From JAKSCF01 sp028279945 (GTDB lineage: Bacteria; Bacillota; Clostridia; Peptostreptococcales; JAAYPU01), in assembly GCA_028279945.1 (NCBI GenBank), contig JANQMT010000107.1, positions 1-64,000 on the forward strand: a DNA stretch of 64,000 bases. The letters run 5' to 3'. The notes under the pieces are model-generated. The model did no database searches and was not told the origin of the DNA. It was given only the letters and a program-made list of their open reading frames with translations. Within the stretch, counting starts at the first letter, position 1. Each line of letters begins with the position of its first letter. Shown in pieces: positions 41,167-51,012 of this stretch. A program made the position numbers and the translations under genes.

Positions 41167-42546
41167 ATGAATTTGGCAGAAACAATTAATCATATTTACT
41201 GTATTGGTATTGGCGGCATTGGTCTTAGTGCTATTGCTGAAATACTTATTATTAAAGGATATCAAGTGTCGGGGTCTGATATTAAAGGGTCTGATATTAC
41301 CAAACGTTTGGATAAACTGGGTGCCACTATATATACAGGTCATGATAAAGATAACATTCAAAATGTTGATTTGGTTGTGTATACGGCAGCGGTATCTTCC
41401 GATAACCCAGAATTAAAATTTGCAAAAGAAAACAATATTCCATGCATGTCTCGTGCAGAAATGCTTGGACACATCATGAGAGCTTATAAAAATAATGTTG
41501 CTGTTTCCGGTACCCACGGAAAAACAACTACCACATCCATGATTTCTTTAATTCTTGAAAACAGTTCCATGGACCCTACTATATTAGTAGGCGGAAAGTT
41601 GGATAAAATAGGCGGCAATGTTAAAGTAGGTAACAGCCCCTATTTGGTGACTGAGGCTTGTGAATATGTGGACAGTTTTCTAAAGTTGAGTCCAAGAATC
41701 GAAGTCATTTTAAATATTGATTCAGATCATTTGGATTATTTTAAAGATATTGACCACATTGTTAGTTCATTTGAAAAGTTTGCCAATTTAGTTCCTGATG
41801 ATGGTTTAATTGTCGCTTATAGTGCCAATGCTTTTGTAAAAAGTATTATCAACAAAGTATCCTGTAAAGTGATTACTTTTGGTTTTGATAGCAGCTGTGA
41901 TTATTATGCAGCCAACATCAAGTTTAATTCTGAAGGTATGCCTATGTTTGATGTTGTTTATCAAAATAAATGGCTTTCCAATGTCCAGCTTTCCATACCC
42001 GGTGAGCACAATATTAATAATTCTTTGGCTGCTTTTGCATGTTGTCATAGTTTAGGCGCTCCTATTGATAAGATTGCAAGTACATTACAATGTTTTAATG
42101 GCACCCAAAGGCGTTTTGATATCATTGGAACAACCTCTAAGGATATTAAGGTTGTAGATGATTACGCCCATCATCCCGAGGAGATTAAAGCAACTTTAAA
42201 AGCTTGCACAAATGTACCCCATAAGCAGTTGTGGTGTGTTTTTCAGCCTCATACTTTTACCCGTACGAAAGCGCTTTTTAATGAGTTTATTGATGCTTTT
42301 GACTGCGCTGATAAGGTGATCATTACAGATATTTATGCAGCAAGAGAGAAGAATATTTATAAGATTAATTCTTCTGACCTAGTCAGTGAGATAAAGAAAA
42401 GTCATCCCAATAAAGATATTTGTTATTTATCCAGCTTTGATGATATTAAATCTAAGGTTTGTGAAAATGCACTGCCTAATGATTTGGTGATTACCATGGG
42501 AGCTGGGGATATTTATAAGGTAGCTGAAATGATAGTGGAAGATTAG
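41167..42546 (+). CDS. murC: MurC, UDP-N-acetylmuramate-L-alanine ligase
   Basis: Adds L-Ala to UDP-MurNAc in the cytoplasm. 459 residues with the N-terminal Rossmann motif YCIGIGGIGLSAIAEIL, ATP loop VAVSGTHGKTTTTSMI, the TEACEYVDSFLKLSP segment and C-terminal VVDDYAHHPEEIKATL. RBS GGAGG. Single plus-strand gene flanked by minus-strand genes. Confidence 0.97.
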   Translation: MNLAETINHIYCIGIGGIGLSAIAEILIIKGYQVSGSDIKGSDITKRLDKLGATIYTGHDKDNIQNVDLVVYTAAVSSDNPELKFAKENNIPCMSRAEMLGHIMRAYKNNVAVSGTHGKTTTTSMISLILENSSMDPTILVGGKLDKIGGNVKVGNSPYLVTEACEYVDSFLKLSPRIEVILNIDSDHLDYFKDIDHIVSSFEKFANLVPDDGLIVAYSANAFVKSIINKVSCKVITFGFDSSCDYYAANIKFNSEGMPMFDVVYQNKWLSNVQLSIPGEHNINNSLAAFACCHSLGAPIDKIASTLQCFNGTQRRFDIIGTTSKDIKVVDDYAHHPEEIKATLKACTNVPHKQLWCVFQPHTFTRTKALFNEFIDAFDCADKVIITDIYAAREKNIYKINSSDLVSEIKKSHPNKDICYLSSFDDIKSKVCENALPNDLVITMGAGDIYKVAEMIVED

Positions 42547-42681
42547 AGGCAAATTAATAATGAATAATTAATAGTTAATAATTAAGGTAAATTTTGCATG
42601 CAAAATTTACCTTAAATGTTTACTTATTATGATTTTCGCCAGAAAATCCTCCTTAATTATTCATTATTAATTATTCATTTT
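42543..42681. repeat. AT-rich inverted-repeat element after murC
   Basis: The core is a 34-bp perfect palindrome (42582-42615; half TTAAGGTAAATTTTGCA). It is flanked by AT-rich inverted ends, TTAATAATGAATAATTAA on the left and its near complement around 42652-42675 on the right. The 16-bp word TAATGAATAATTAATA recurs in the element at 56251-56391. It begins at the murC stop codon and has no coding capacity; MITE-like. Confidence 0.7.
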
Positions 42682-42687
42682 ATTTAT

Positions 42688-43845
42688 TTATAGATTCTCC
42701 ATTGAATTATATACGATTTTTCCATCTATAATGGTCATATTGACTTTGCTTTCTATGTCAAATGGGTGTCCGTCCCATAGGACCATATCTGCATCTTTGC
42801 CTTCTTTTAAGCTTCCGATTCTATCTGAAACCCCTAGAATTTCTGCCGCATAGATGGTTATGGCTTTAAGGGCTTCTTGTTTATCCAGTCCTGCTTTTGC
42901 AGCTAATGCAGCACAAAGGGTCAAATATTGTATAGGAATCACGGGATGGTCTGTCATGATGGCCACCTTTATGCCCGCTTTATTTAACACCCCCGGCGTT
43001 TCAAAGGTAAGGTTTCTCAATTCAACTTTACTTCTTTCTGAGAAGCTGGGTCCTACTATTGCAGGCATATTTTCATGCTTTAGATACTCTGTAATTAAGT
43101 GACCTTCCGTACAATGGTCCAGGGTCATATTCAAATCAAATTCTTTAGCAATTCGAATAGCTGTAAAGATATCATCTGCTCTGTGTGCATGGGCTTTTAG
43201 AGGAATCTCTTTTTTTAGCAAAGGTATTAGCGCTTCCATTTGCATATCATAATCAGGGTGTTTGTCTTCATCATCTGATTCTTTCTTTTCTAAATAATCT
43301 TTCGCTTCCATCAAGGTCTCTCTTAGCAAAGCTGCTGTCGCCATTCTTGTTGAAGGAGATTTGTGTTGGTCGCCGTAAACTCTTTTAGGGTTTTCGCCAA
43401 ATGCGCATTTAATGGCAGCCGGTTCTTTCATAATCATATCATCAATTCTTTTTCCATAAGTCTTTATGATGGCAAATTGGCCGGATATGACATTAGCACT
43501 TCCCGGTCCTGTAGACGTTGCCGTTATGCCGCCTTGATACGCCTCTTCAAAGGTACGGTCCATTGGATTGATGGCATCTATGGCTCTTAATTGGGGCGTT
43601 ATTGGGTCGGTTGCTTCGTTACCATCTGCCCCCTCAGAATCTACGCCGTCCTCCCACATTCCAAGATGGCTGTGGGCGTCAATGAATCCGGGAAAAAGCA
43701 TTTTTCCATCAGCATCGATGATTTTTTCTCCATCAATATTGATTACTTCAGCTATTTTTTTTATTTTACCATTTTCAATCCATACACATCCGCGTTTAAA
43801 GCTTTCGCCTTCCATTGTGTATATTTCAGCATTTATTATGATCAT
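42688..43845 (-). CDS. Amidohydrolase-family metalloenzyme
   Basis: 385 residues of the imidazolonepropionase/DHOase-like amidohydrolase superfamily. It has an N-terminal beta-sandwich half, PGFIDAHSHLG (HxH metal ligands), LKAHAHRADDI and TLDHCTEGH (later His ligands), the AIMTDHPVIP aspartate, and GSLKEGKDADMVLWDGHPFD at the C-terminus. Substrate not predictable; the superfamily cleaves C-N bonds in cyclic or linear amides. Downstream of a HAD gene (15-bp gap), likely cotranscribed. Confidence 0.88.
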   Translation of the reverse strand: MIIINAEIYTMEGESFKRGCVWIENGKIKKIAEVINIDGEKIIDADGKMLFPGFIDAHSHLGMWEDGVDSEGADGNEATDPITPQLRAIDAINPMDRTFEEAYQGGITATSTGPGSANVISGQFAIIKTYGKRIDDMIMKEPAAIKCAFGENPKRVYGDQHKSPSTRMATAALLRETLMEAKDYLEKKESDDEDKHPDYDMQMEALIPLLKKEIPLKAHAHRADDIFTAIRIAKEFDLNMTLDHCTEGHLITEYLKHENMPAIVGPSFSERSKVELRNLTFETPGVLNKAGIKVAIMTDHPVIPIQYLTLCAALAAKAGLDKQEALKAITIYAAEILGVSDRIGSLKEGKDADMVLWDGHPFDIESKVNMTIIDGKIVYNSMENL

Positions 43846-43860
43846 ATCTTTACCCTTTCT

Positions 43861-44514
43861 TTATTGAGTGTTATTGATATTATCAACAAGTATTAATATG
43901 TCTTCTACTTTATTTATGACATAATTTGGTTTTTCATTCATATAAAGTTCTTTTGACAATACGCTCCATGATACCACTGCAGATTTTACATTTGCATTTC
44001 TTGCACTTTTAATGTCAAATGGGCTGTCACCTATCATTAATGCCTTCTCGGGTTGACTACCCAATTTTTCTAACGCCTTTAAGATAGGTTCCGGGTGAGG
44101 TTTATGTAAAGTACAGTCATCTGCTGCAACGATGGTTTTAAAATATTGATCTATACCATACTTGGTCAGCCCCATCATCGTTGTGCGTTTCAATCTTGAC
44201 GTTACAATACCCAGCTTATATCCTCTGTCAAATAGCTCTTTTATCACTGACTCTATCCCATCAAAGAGGCTGATAAAATTTTCGAATTGCCCATAATGAA
44301 AATCTCTATAGATTTCAATTGCTTCCTCTACCGGTATATCCACTTCTCTTTTTAAGGTAATGGAGAGAGGCTCTCCAAAAGAATTTAAGATATCTTCTCG
44401 TTTTTTCTCTTTTCCACTTATTGTTTTGTATGTATGCTGGAAAGATTGTACAATTAGCTCATTGGTATCCATAACTGTACCATCAAAATCAAATAATATG
44501 GTATTCATTTTCAT
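43861..44514 (-). CDS. HAD-family hydrolase (PpaX/Gph-like)
   Basis: 217-residue phosphatase with the four HAD motifs: LFDFDGTVMDT (nucleophile and acid Asp), VTSRLKR, KPHPEP, and MIGDSPFDIKSARNA. An alpha-helical cap lies between motifs I and II. Closest to pyrophosphatase PpaX / phosphoglycolate phosphatase; substrate uncertain. ATG overlaps the tex stop (TAATG), so it is translationally coupled to tex. Confidence 0.9.
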   Translation of the reverse strand: MKMNTILFDFDGTVMDTNELIVQSFQHTYKTISGKEKKREDILNSFGEPLSITLKREVDIPVEEAIEIYRDFHYGQFENFISLFDGIESVIKELFDRGYKLGIVTSRLKRTTMMGLTKYGIDQYFKTIVAADDCTLHKPHPEPILKALEKLGSQPEKALMIGDSPFDIKSARNANVKSAVVSWSVLSKELYMNEKPNYVINKVEDILILVDNINNTQ

Positions 44515-46802
44515 TATTTATTCAAACCTTTCATACTTAAAGACACTCTTTGTCTATCATCATCAATATTAATAATTTTTACTTTTACCGTATCCCCTAC
44601 GCTAACGGCATCCATAGGATGTTTGATGTAACGATCACATATTTGGGAAATGTGTACTAAGCCGTCATTTTTAATGCCAATATCTACAAATGCTCCAAAA
44701 TCCACTACATTTCTGACGGTTCCCATCATTTCCATGTCTAATTTTAAATCTTCAAACTTCAATACGTCATTTCTAAATATAACCTCCGGCATTTCATCTC
44801 TTGGATCTCTTCCCGGCTTAATCAGCTCCTTGACCATGTCTTCCAGCGTGGGCAATCCGATTTCAAGTTTTTCAGCTATTTTTAAAAGGTTATTTTTAAA
44901 TATGGTTTCTTTTGGTACGGTTTTCGATTGACGCATCATGGCTTGCTTTATGGCAGCCATATCTTGAAGATTTTTAATTCTTTTACCTGTCTCCAAAGGT
45001 TGAATTTCCGGTTCAGGTTTTGCAAATTCTATAATCTTTTCTTCTACTGCTTTAGCACCGCCTAAATGAATGGTTTCTTGTTCTATTCCCAATAATTTCA
45101 TGAGCTCTAAAGCTGCATCATAAGACTCAGGGTGTACTGCTGTACAATCCAATGCATTGGCACCATCTGTGATTCTTAAAAATCCAGCACATTGTTGATA
45201 AGCTTTATCCCCTAGTTTTGTAACTTTTTTAAGCTCTTCTCTGCGTGAGAATTTTCCTTGTTCTTCTCTATATTTTACAATGTTTTTGGCAATGGCTGAA
45301 TTGATACCTGATATGTATTGTAATAAGGATGGTGAAGCGGTGTTTAGGTCGACGCCTACACGGTTAACGCAATCCTCCACCACATTTTTTAAAGATTCAT
45401 CCAGCATAGATTGGTTGACATCATGCTGATATTGTCCTACCCCAATGTGTTTGGGGTCGATTTTTACCAGCTCTGCTAATGGGTCCTGCAATCGTCTTCC
45501 TATAGATAATGCGCCTCTGGTGGTCACATCTAAGTCAGGGTATTCTTCTGTCGCCAGTTTTGAAGCAGAATAAACAGATGCCCCTGCTTCACTGACAATG
45601 GTATAATGAATTTTTTGATCTATTTCTTTAAGGGTTTCTGAAACAAATTGTTCCGTTTCTCTAGACGCAGTTCCATTACCAATAGCAATGATATCTGTGT
45701 TGTGTTTTTTTAATAATTGTTTTAATACCACTTTTGACTTTTCAATTTCTTTTCTGGGCGGAGTAGGGTATATGGTGGTAAATTCTATAAATTTCCCGGT
45801 TTCATCTATTGCTGTTATTTTACATCCTGTTCTATAGCTTGGATCAACGGCTAGGACTTTTGCATTTTTAACGGGAGGTGTCATTAATAATTTTTCCGTA
45901 TTTTGCCCAAATACTTTAACCGCTTCTTTTTCTGCTCTTTCTGAAAGGGTATTCCTTATCTCTCTTTCTATTGAAGGCGCAATTAAGCGTTTGTATGCAT
46001 CGTCTATGGTTTTTTCCAGCCAAGGAGTAGAAATGGATTTAGGGTTGGTTATGACATGCTCGTTTAATTTATGTAATATTTCTTCAACAGGGGCTTTAAG
46101 CTTAACTTTTAGTTTCTTTTCTTTTTCACCACGGTTAATGGCCAATATTCGATGATCTGGTATCTTTGCTACTCCCTCAGAGTATTCATAGTACATTTCA
46201 TATACGGTCTTTTCTTCTTTATCAACTGCTTCCGAAATAAGCGTTGCTTCTTTTAAACATTTGTTTCTAATTGCTTCTCTATACTCAGGATTATCGGATA
46301 TCATTTCCGCTATGATGTCTAATGCGCCTTGAATGGCTTCTTTTACATCTTTTACACCTTTTTCTTCATCAACAAAAGGCGCAGCCAATTCTTCAAGGGT
46401 CCCTTCTGTTGTTTGTTGTTGAATAATAAGTTCTGCAAGAGGGTCCAGTCCTTTTTCCTTAGCTTTCCCCGCTCTTGTACGTTTTTTCTGTTTAAATGGT
46501 CTGTACAGGTCTTCAACTCTTTGCAGCACTTCTGCAGATGTAATTTCATTTTTTAATGCTTCCGTCAGCTTTCCTTGTTCTTCAATTAAGCGAGTGACTT
46601 CTTGCTTTCTTTCCTCAAGATTTCGCAGATAAAGAAGTCGCTCATGCAGGTCTCTTAATATCACATCTGTAAGCCCGCCTGTTACCTCTTTTCGATACCT
46701 GGCAATAAAGGGTATGGTATTGCCTTCGTCTATTAGTTTGATTGTGTTTTCAATCTGTGATGTCTTAATGTGGAACTCTTTTGATAATCTTTCAATAATC
46801 AT
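44514..46802 (-). CDS. tex: Tex-family RNA-binding protein
   Basis: 762 residues: Tex N-terminal helical domain, YqgF-like nuclease fold (VLAVDPSYRTGCKITAID), helix-hairpin-helix region (LLQYISGINSAIAKNIVKYREEQGKFSRREEL) and a C-terminal S1 RNA-binding domain (GTVRNVVDFGAFVDIGIKNDGLVHISQI). Implicated in transcription/RNA turnover and ribosome functions. Length and domains are normal. First gene of tex-HAD-amidohydrolase. Confidence 0.95.
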   Translation of the reverse strand: MIIERLSKEFHIKTSQIENTIKLIDEGNTIPFIARYRKEVTGGLTDVILRDLHERLLYLRNLEERKQEVTRLIEEQGKLTEALKNEITSAEVLQRVEDLYRPFKQKKRTRAGKAKEKGLDPLAELIIQQQTTEGTLEELAAPFVDEEKGVKDVKEAIQGALDIIAEMISDNPEYREAIRNKCLKEATLISEAVDKEEKTVYEMYYEYSEGVAKIPDHRILAINRGEKEKKLKVKLKAPVEEILHKLNEHVITNPKSISTPWLEKTIDDAYKRLIAPSIEREIRNTLSERAEKEAVKVFGQNTEKLLMTPPVKNAKVLAVDPSYRTGCKITAIDETGKFIEFTTIYPTPPRKEIEKSKVVLKQLLKKHNTDIIAIGNGTASRETEQFVSETLKEIDQKIHYTIVSEAGASVYSASKLATEEYPDLDVTTRGALSIGRRLQDPLAELVKIDPKHIGVGQYQHDVNQSMLDESLKNVVEDCVNRVGVDLNTASPSLLQYISGINSAIAKNIVKYREEQGKFSRREELKKVTKLGDKAYQQCAGFLRITDGANALDCTAVHPESYDAALELMKLLGIEQETIHLGGAKAVEEKIIEFAKPEPEIQPLETGKRIKNLQDMAAIKQAMMRQSKTVPKETIFKNNLLKIAEKLEIGLPTLEDMVKELIKPGRDPRDEMPEVIFRNDVLKFEDLKLDMEMMGTVRNVVDFGAFVDIGIKNDGLVHISQICDRYIKHPMDAVSVGDTVKVKIINIDDDRQRVSLSMKGLNK

Positions 46803-46915
46803 TATCTCACCTCTACTAACATTAATACTTGATTACGGATTACAGAATTAATTCTTAACCCTATTCATTGTAGATCGAGTACAGAGACTCGACACTACGA
46901 TATTTAAAGATTCAA

Positions 46916-46938
46916 GGGCGTATGCAATACGCCCCTGC
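46916..46938. repeat. Palindromic repeat copy H after prfB
   Basis: Exact 19-bp consensus plus tail CTGC, ending 3 bp before the prfB stop codon. A separate hairpin (GTAG-A-TCGAGT/ACTCGA-C-ACTAC) lies 20 bp further downstream at about 46871-46900. Confidence 0.88.
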
Positions 46939-46941
46939 TTT

Positions 46942-48049
46942 TTATTTTATAGCATCTTGCTTTAGCTTTTCGTTGATAAAAAGGTCAATGTCGCCATCCA
47001 TTACGGATTGTACATTCCCTACCTCCGTATTGGTTCTATGGTCTTTAACCATGGTATACGGATGAAAGACATAAGATCTTATTTGATTTCCCCAAGAAAT
47101 CTGCCCATAATCGCCTTTAAGCTCTTCTACTTTTTCTTTTTGTTCTCTTTCTTTTAAATCTAAGAGCTTCGCCATTAATACTTTCATTGCCGTATCTTTG
47201 TTCTGATGCTGAGACCTTTCATTTTGGCACTGAACGACAATGTTGGTAGGCAAATGTGTAATCCGAATGGCTGAGTCCGTTTTGTTGACATGCTGGCCTC
47301 CGGCACCACTTGCACGGTAAGTGTCTATTCTCAAATCATTGGGGTCAATATCTATATGAATATTATCATCTATTTCAGGCATTACGTCTAATGATGCAAA
47401 GGAAGTATGTCGTCTTCCTGAGGAATCAAAAGGTGATATTCTTACAATCCTATGAACACCTCTCTCATTTTTCAGGTATCCGTAAGCATTTTCACCTTGT
47501 ATCAGAAAATCTGCACTCTTAATGCCGCCTTCTTTATCCGGGAGAAAGTTTAAGGTTTTTATTTTGAATTTCTTTCTCTCTGCCCATCGCGTATACATAC
47601 GTACCAGCATTTCGGCCCAGTCTTGTGCATCTAAACCTCCTGAACCGGCATGTATGGAAATGATCGCATTATTGCCATCGTACTCTCCACTGAGCAGTAC
47701 TTTAATTTTCATCTCATCTACTTCTTTTTCTAATGCAGAAAAAGATGTTTCGATTTCTTTTATTAAAGACTCGTCGGCTTCTTCTATGGCTAGTTCGATT
47801 AATACGGATAAATCCTCAAAATTACTTTCAAGCTTTTGATGTTGTTGTATTTTGGTTTCTATTTCTTTTTTCATTTTGAGGGTTTTTTGAGCTTTTTGGT
47901 GATCATCCCAGAAAGTATCCGAAAGCGTTTCTTTTTCCATCTCCATTAATTGATCATTTAATGCTTCTATGTCAAAGTGAAACACCCAGTTCTTGTATGT
48001 TTTCCTCTATGCCGCCCAGCTCATAACTCAGCTGTTCTAATTGAATCAT
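46942..48049 (-). CDS. prfB: Peptide chain release factor 2, with programmed +1 frameshift
   Basis: RF2 terminates translation at UGA and UAA. The gene starts at ATG 48049 (RBS AAGGGATG), runs 25 codons (MIQLEQLSYELGG...ELGVSL) to an in-frame TGA at 47972-47974 in the context CTT-TGA-C, then continues in the +1 frame (DIEALND...) to 46942. The full product is 368 aa. This is the classical RF2 autoregulatory frameshift, with a GGG upstream of the slip site. GGQ motif is in YRASGAGGQHVNKTDSA; SPFD tripeptide-type recognition loop at RISPFDSSGRR. No mutation is implied. Confidence 0.96.
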
Positions 48050-48138
48050 TTTATCACATCCCTTTGAATTTATGATTTAAGATTAGATATTTTGTTTTTA
48101 CAAAATTTCTTTCATTCCTATCTTCTATCCTCTAGACC

Positions 48139-50898
48139 CTAACCTATATCTTCATTTTGTTTTTGTGCACAGCACTTTTTGTATTTTTTACCACTTCCAC
48201 AAGGGCAGGGTTCATTTCTTCCCACTGTTTTTTCTTTCTTGATGGGCTGTTGCTTCTGTTCAGGTTGTTTTCGTTCCTGCTGATCGGGTACTGCACGAAT
48301 TCTTATTTTGTCAGAACGGTCGTCATCCCTAAAACTTTCTTTCTGTGCTTCTCCAATTTTCACCACTTGTTTTCTTTCAGTGTCGGTGTTAAGGGTAACA
48401 TTAAGCATATATTTTACCGTGTCTTCTTGTATGCTCTTTATCATGGCCTCAAACATATCAAAGCCTTCATTTTGATAAGCTCTTACAGGGTCTTCATGTC
48501 CCACGGCACGCAAACCGATTCCTTGTTTGAGCTGATCCATGGCGTCAATATGATCCATCCATTTTGTATCGACAACTCTAAGAAGAATCACTCTTTCAAG
48601 CTCTCTCATTCTTTCCGGTTGGATTTCTTCTTCTTTTATTTCATACGCTTTGTCTTCCATTGACATGATGTAATCTTTAAGATCTTGTAACTCCATTTGC
48701 TCTAGGTTATCAAACTTCAGTTTGATATCGGGAATAAAGGTTTGCAATACTTTATTTAAGCTTTCTAAATCCCATTCTTCCGGATATTTTGCATCCACGG
48801 TATACATTGCAATATAGTCGTCCACAATGCTTTCGAACATGCCCATGATATGTGACCTTAGATTTTCACCTTCAAGGACTCTGCGTCTCTCATTGTAAAT
48901 AATTTCTCTTTGCTTGTTCATGACATCGTCATATTTCAGAACGTACTTTCTGATAGAGAAGTTTCTACCCTCTACTCTCTTTTGGGCATTTTCTATGGAC
49001 TTGGTAAGCATATTGGCTTCTATGGCTTCATCTTCTTCCATACCCATTTTGGATACAAAGCCTTGAATTTTTTCTCCTCCAAACAGCCTCATCAATTCAT
49101 CATCTAATGCAATAAAGAATTGAGATGAACCGGGGTCACCTTGTCTACCGGATCTTCCTCTAAGCTGGTTATCGATCCTTCGTGCTTCATGTCTTTCTGT
49201 ACCAATGATGTGAAGTCCGCCTATGGATATTACTTTTTCCTGCTCTTCTGCTCTTTCTTGTTTATAATGCTCATGAATCTTTCGATATTCTTCTCTGGCT
49301 TCAAGTATTTCTTCATCTTCTGTTGGTGTATTGCTGGAAGCCATTGAGATAATATCTTCTGTAAAACCTTTTTTTCTCATATCCATTTTGGCTTCAAACT
49401 CAGGATTACCTCCCAAAATGATGTCTGTACCTCTTCCAGCCATATTGGTGGCAATCGTTACAGCACCTAATCGGCCTGCTTCTGCAACAATTTCTGCTTC
49501 TTTTTCGTGGTGCTTTGCATTTAAAACATTATGTTTAACACCTTGTTTTTTAAGAAGTTCACTGATGAGCTCAGATTTTTCTATAGAAATAGTACCCACT
49601 AGCACAGGCTGTCCTGTGGCATGCTTTTCAGCAATTTGTCGAACTATAGAAATGTATTTTCCTCTTTCTGTTCCATATATGGAGTCTGCTAAATCTTGAC
49701 GTTGTATTGGTTTATTGGTAGGAACAACAACAACATCCATGCCATAAATTTCTTTAAATTCGTCTTCTTCAGTTTTTGCAGTACCTGTCATCCCTGCCAG
49801 CTTTTGATACATTCTAAAGTAGTTTTGAAGGGTAATAGTAGCTAAGGTCTTTGACTCATTTCTTACCCTTAACCCTTCTTTTGCCTCTATGGCTTGATGC
49901 AGGCCATCGCTGTACCGTCTACCAAACATTAAACGACCTGTAAATTCATCTACAATCACGATTTGCTCATCTTTTATAACATAGTCAACATCTCGTTTCA
50001 TAAGATGTTGCGCTTTTAATGCTTGTAAAATGTGGTGGTTCAGTTCCATATTTTCAGGATCCGCTAAATTTTCTACATTAAATTTCTTTTCAGCCTTTGA
50101 AACGCCATCTTCCATTAGGGCAATGGATTTGGCCTTTTCATCTATGGTAAAGTCCACTTCATTTTTATAAATTTTTACAAATTGGTTGGCTTGAGCATAT
50201 AACTGAGTGGATTCTCTTCCTGCACCTGAAATGATGAGGGGTGTTCTTGCCTCATCTACAAGGATACTATCCACTTCGTCGATGATAGCAAAATTTAACG
50301 GTCTTTGCGCCATCTCCTCTTTGTAGGTCACCATATTATCTCTTAGGTAGTCGAAACCAAACTCATTGTTGGTTCCGTATGTAATATCACAATTATATGC
50401 TGCTTTACGCTGCTGATGAGTCAAACCATGTACAATACAGTCTACGGTTAAACCCAAAAAGGTATAGAGTTTTCCCATCCACTCCATGTCACGTTTAGCC
50501 AAATAATCATTGACCGTAACGACATGAACCCCTTCTCCCGCTAAAGCATTCAAATAGACAGGCAAGGTTGCTACAAGGGTTTTTCCTTCACCTGTTTTCA
50601 TTTCTGCAATCCGTCCTTGATGAAGAACAATTCCGCCTAAAAGCTGAACTGTAAAATGCTTCATTCCTAATGTACGAACTGCACCTTCTCTTGCTACTGC
50701 AAAAGCTTCCTCTAATATATCGTCTAATGTTTCGCCTTCCGATAGTCGCTTTCTAAATTCTATGGTCTTATCTTTTAATGCTTCATCACTGAGTTTTTGA
50801 ATATCCGGTTCTAACGCTTCTATTCTATTAACTCTCTTTGAAAGTTTCTTAATCTCTTTTTCATTCAGGTCTCCAAATATCTTCTCCAAAAGACCCAT
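48139..50898 (-). CDS. secA: SecA preprotein translocase ATPase
   Basis: Motor of the Sec pathway. 919 residues with Walker A EMKTGEGKTLVA, DEAD-like IIDEVDSILVDEARTPLIISG, AGRGTDIILGGNPEFEA, the QLRGRSGRQGDPGSS motif VI and a C-terminal zinc-binding tail (EPCPCGSGKKYKKCC). RBS GAAGGAG. It lies 90 bp upstream of prfB on the same strand, a common Firmicutes order. Confidence 0.97.
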   Translation of the reverse strand: MGLLEKIFGDLNEKEIKKLSKRVNRIEALEPDIQKLSDEALKDKTIEFRKRLSEGETLDDILEEAFAVAREGAVRTLGMKHFTVQLLGGIVLHQGRIAEMKTGEGKTLVATLPVYLNALAGEGVHVVTVNDYLAKRDMEWMGKLYTFLGLTVDCIVHGLTHQQRKAAYNCDITYGTNNEFGFDYLRDNMVTYKEEMAQRPLNFAIIDEVDSILVDEARTPLIISGAGRESTQLYAQANQFVKIYKNEVDFTIDEKAKSIALMEDGVSKAEKKFNVENLADPENMELNHHILQALKAQHLMKRDVDYVIKDEQIVIVDEFTGRLMFGRRYSDGLHQAIEAKEGLRVRNESKTLATITLQNYFRMYQKLAGMTGTAKTEEDEFKEIYGMDVVVVPTNKPIQRQDLADSIYGTERGKYISIVRQIAEKHATGQPVLVGTISIEKSELISELLKKQGVKHNVLNAKHHEKEAEIVAEAGRLGAVTIATNMAGRGTDIILGGNPEFEAKMDMRKKGFTEDIISMASSNTPTEDEEILEAREEYRKIHEHYKQERAEEQEKVISIGGLHIIGTERHEARRIDNQLRGRSGRQGDPGSSQFFIALDDELMRLFGGEKIQGFVSKMGMEEDEAIEANMLTKSIENAQKRVEGRNFSIRKYVLKYDDVMNKQREIIYNERRRVLEGENLRSHIMGMFESIVDDYIAMYTVDAKYPEEWDLESLNKVLQTFIPDIKLKFDNLEQMELQDLKDYIMSMEDKAYEIKEEEIQPERMRELERVILLRVVDTKWMDHIDAMDQLKQGIGLRAVGHEDPVRAYQNEGFDMFEAMIKSIQEDTVKYMLNVTLNTDTERKQVVKIGEAQKESFRDDDRSDKIRIRAVPDQQERKQPEQKQQPIKKEKTVGRNEPCPCGSGKKYKKCCAQKQNEDIG

Positions 50899-50978
50899 AT
50901 TAACCCATCTCCTTCAAATCATGTATTTTTTTGGTTTCTGTTCATCATTTTATATTTTAACATATATTTCATATAAAT

Positions 50979-51000
50979 AAAGGGCATTTGCATGCCCTTT
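50979..51000 (-). terminator. Terminator between the 36-aa gene and secA
   Basis: 9-bp stem AAAGGGCAT/ATGCCCTTT with a 4-nt loop, followed by ATTTATAT on the minus strand. 12 bases after the stop of the small gene; the U-tract is interrupted, so efficiency is uncertain. Confidence 0.65.
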
Positions 51001-51012
51001 ATATTTTGAAAA

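Noticed and set aside
42543..42681. Insertion sequence after murC
   Set aside because: No transposase ORF; only short AT-rich inverted repeats, so at most a MITE-like element.
46942..47985. RF2 as a truncated gene starting in the downstream frame
   Set aside because: The upstream 25-codon frame ending CTT-TGA-C is the standard RF2 programmed frameshift, so the gene is complete.
48157..48663. 168-codon open frame antisense to secA
   Set aside because: Phe/Leu-rich composition typical of an antisense shadow; the secA zinc-tail coding sequence on the other strand fully explains it.
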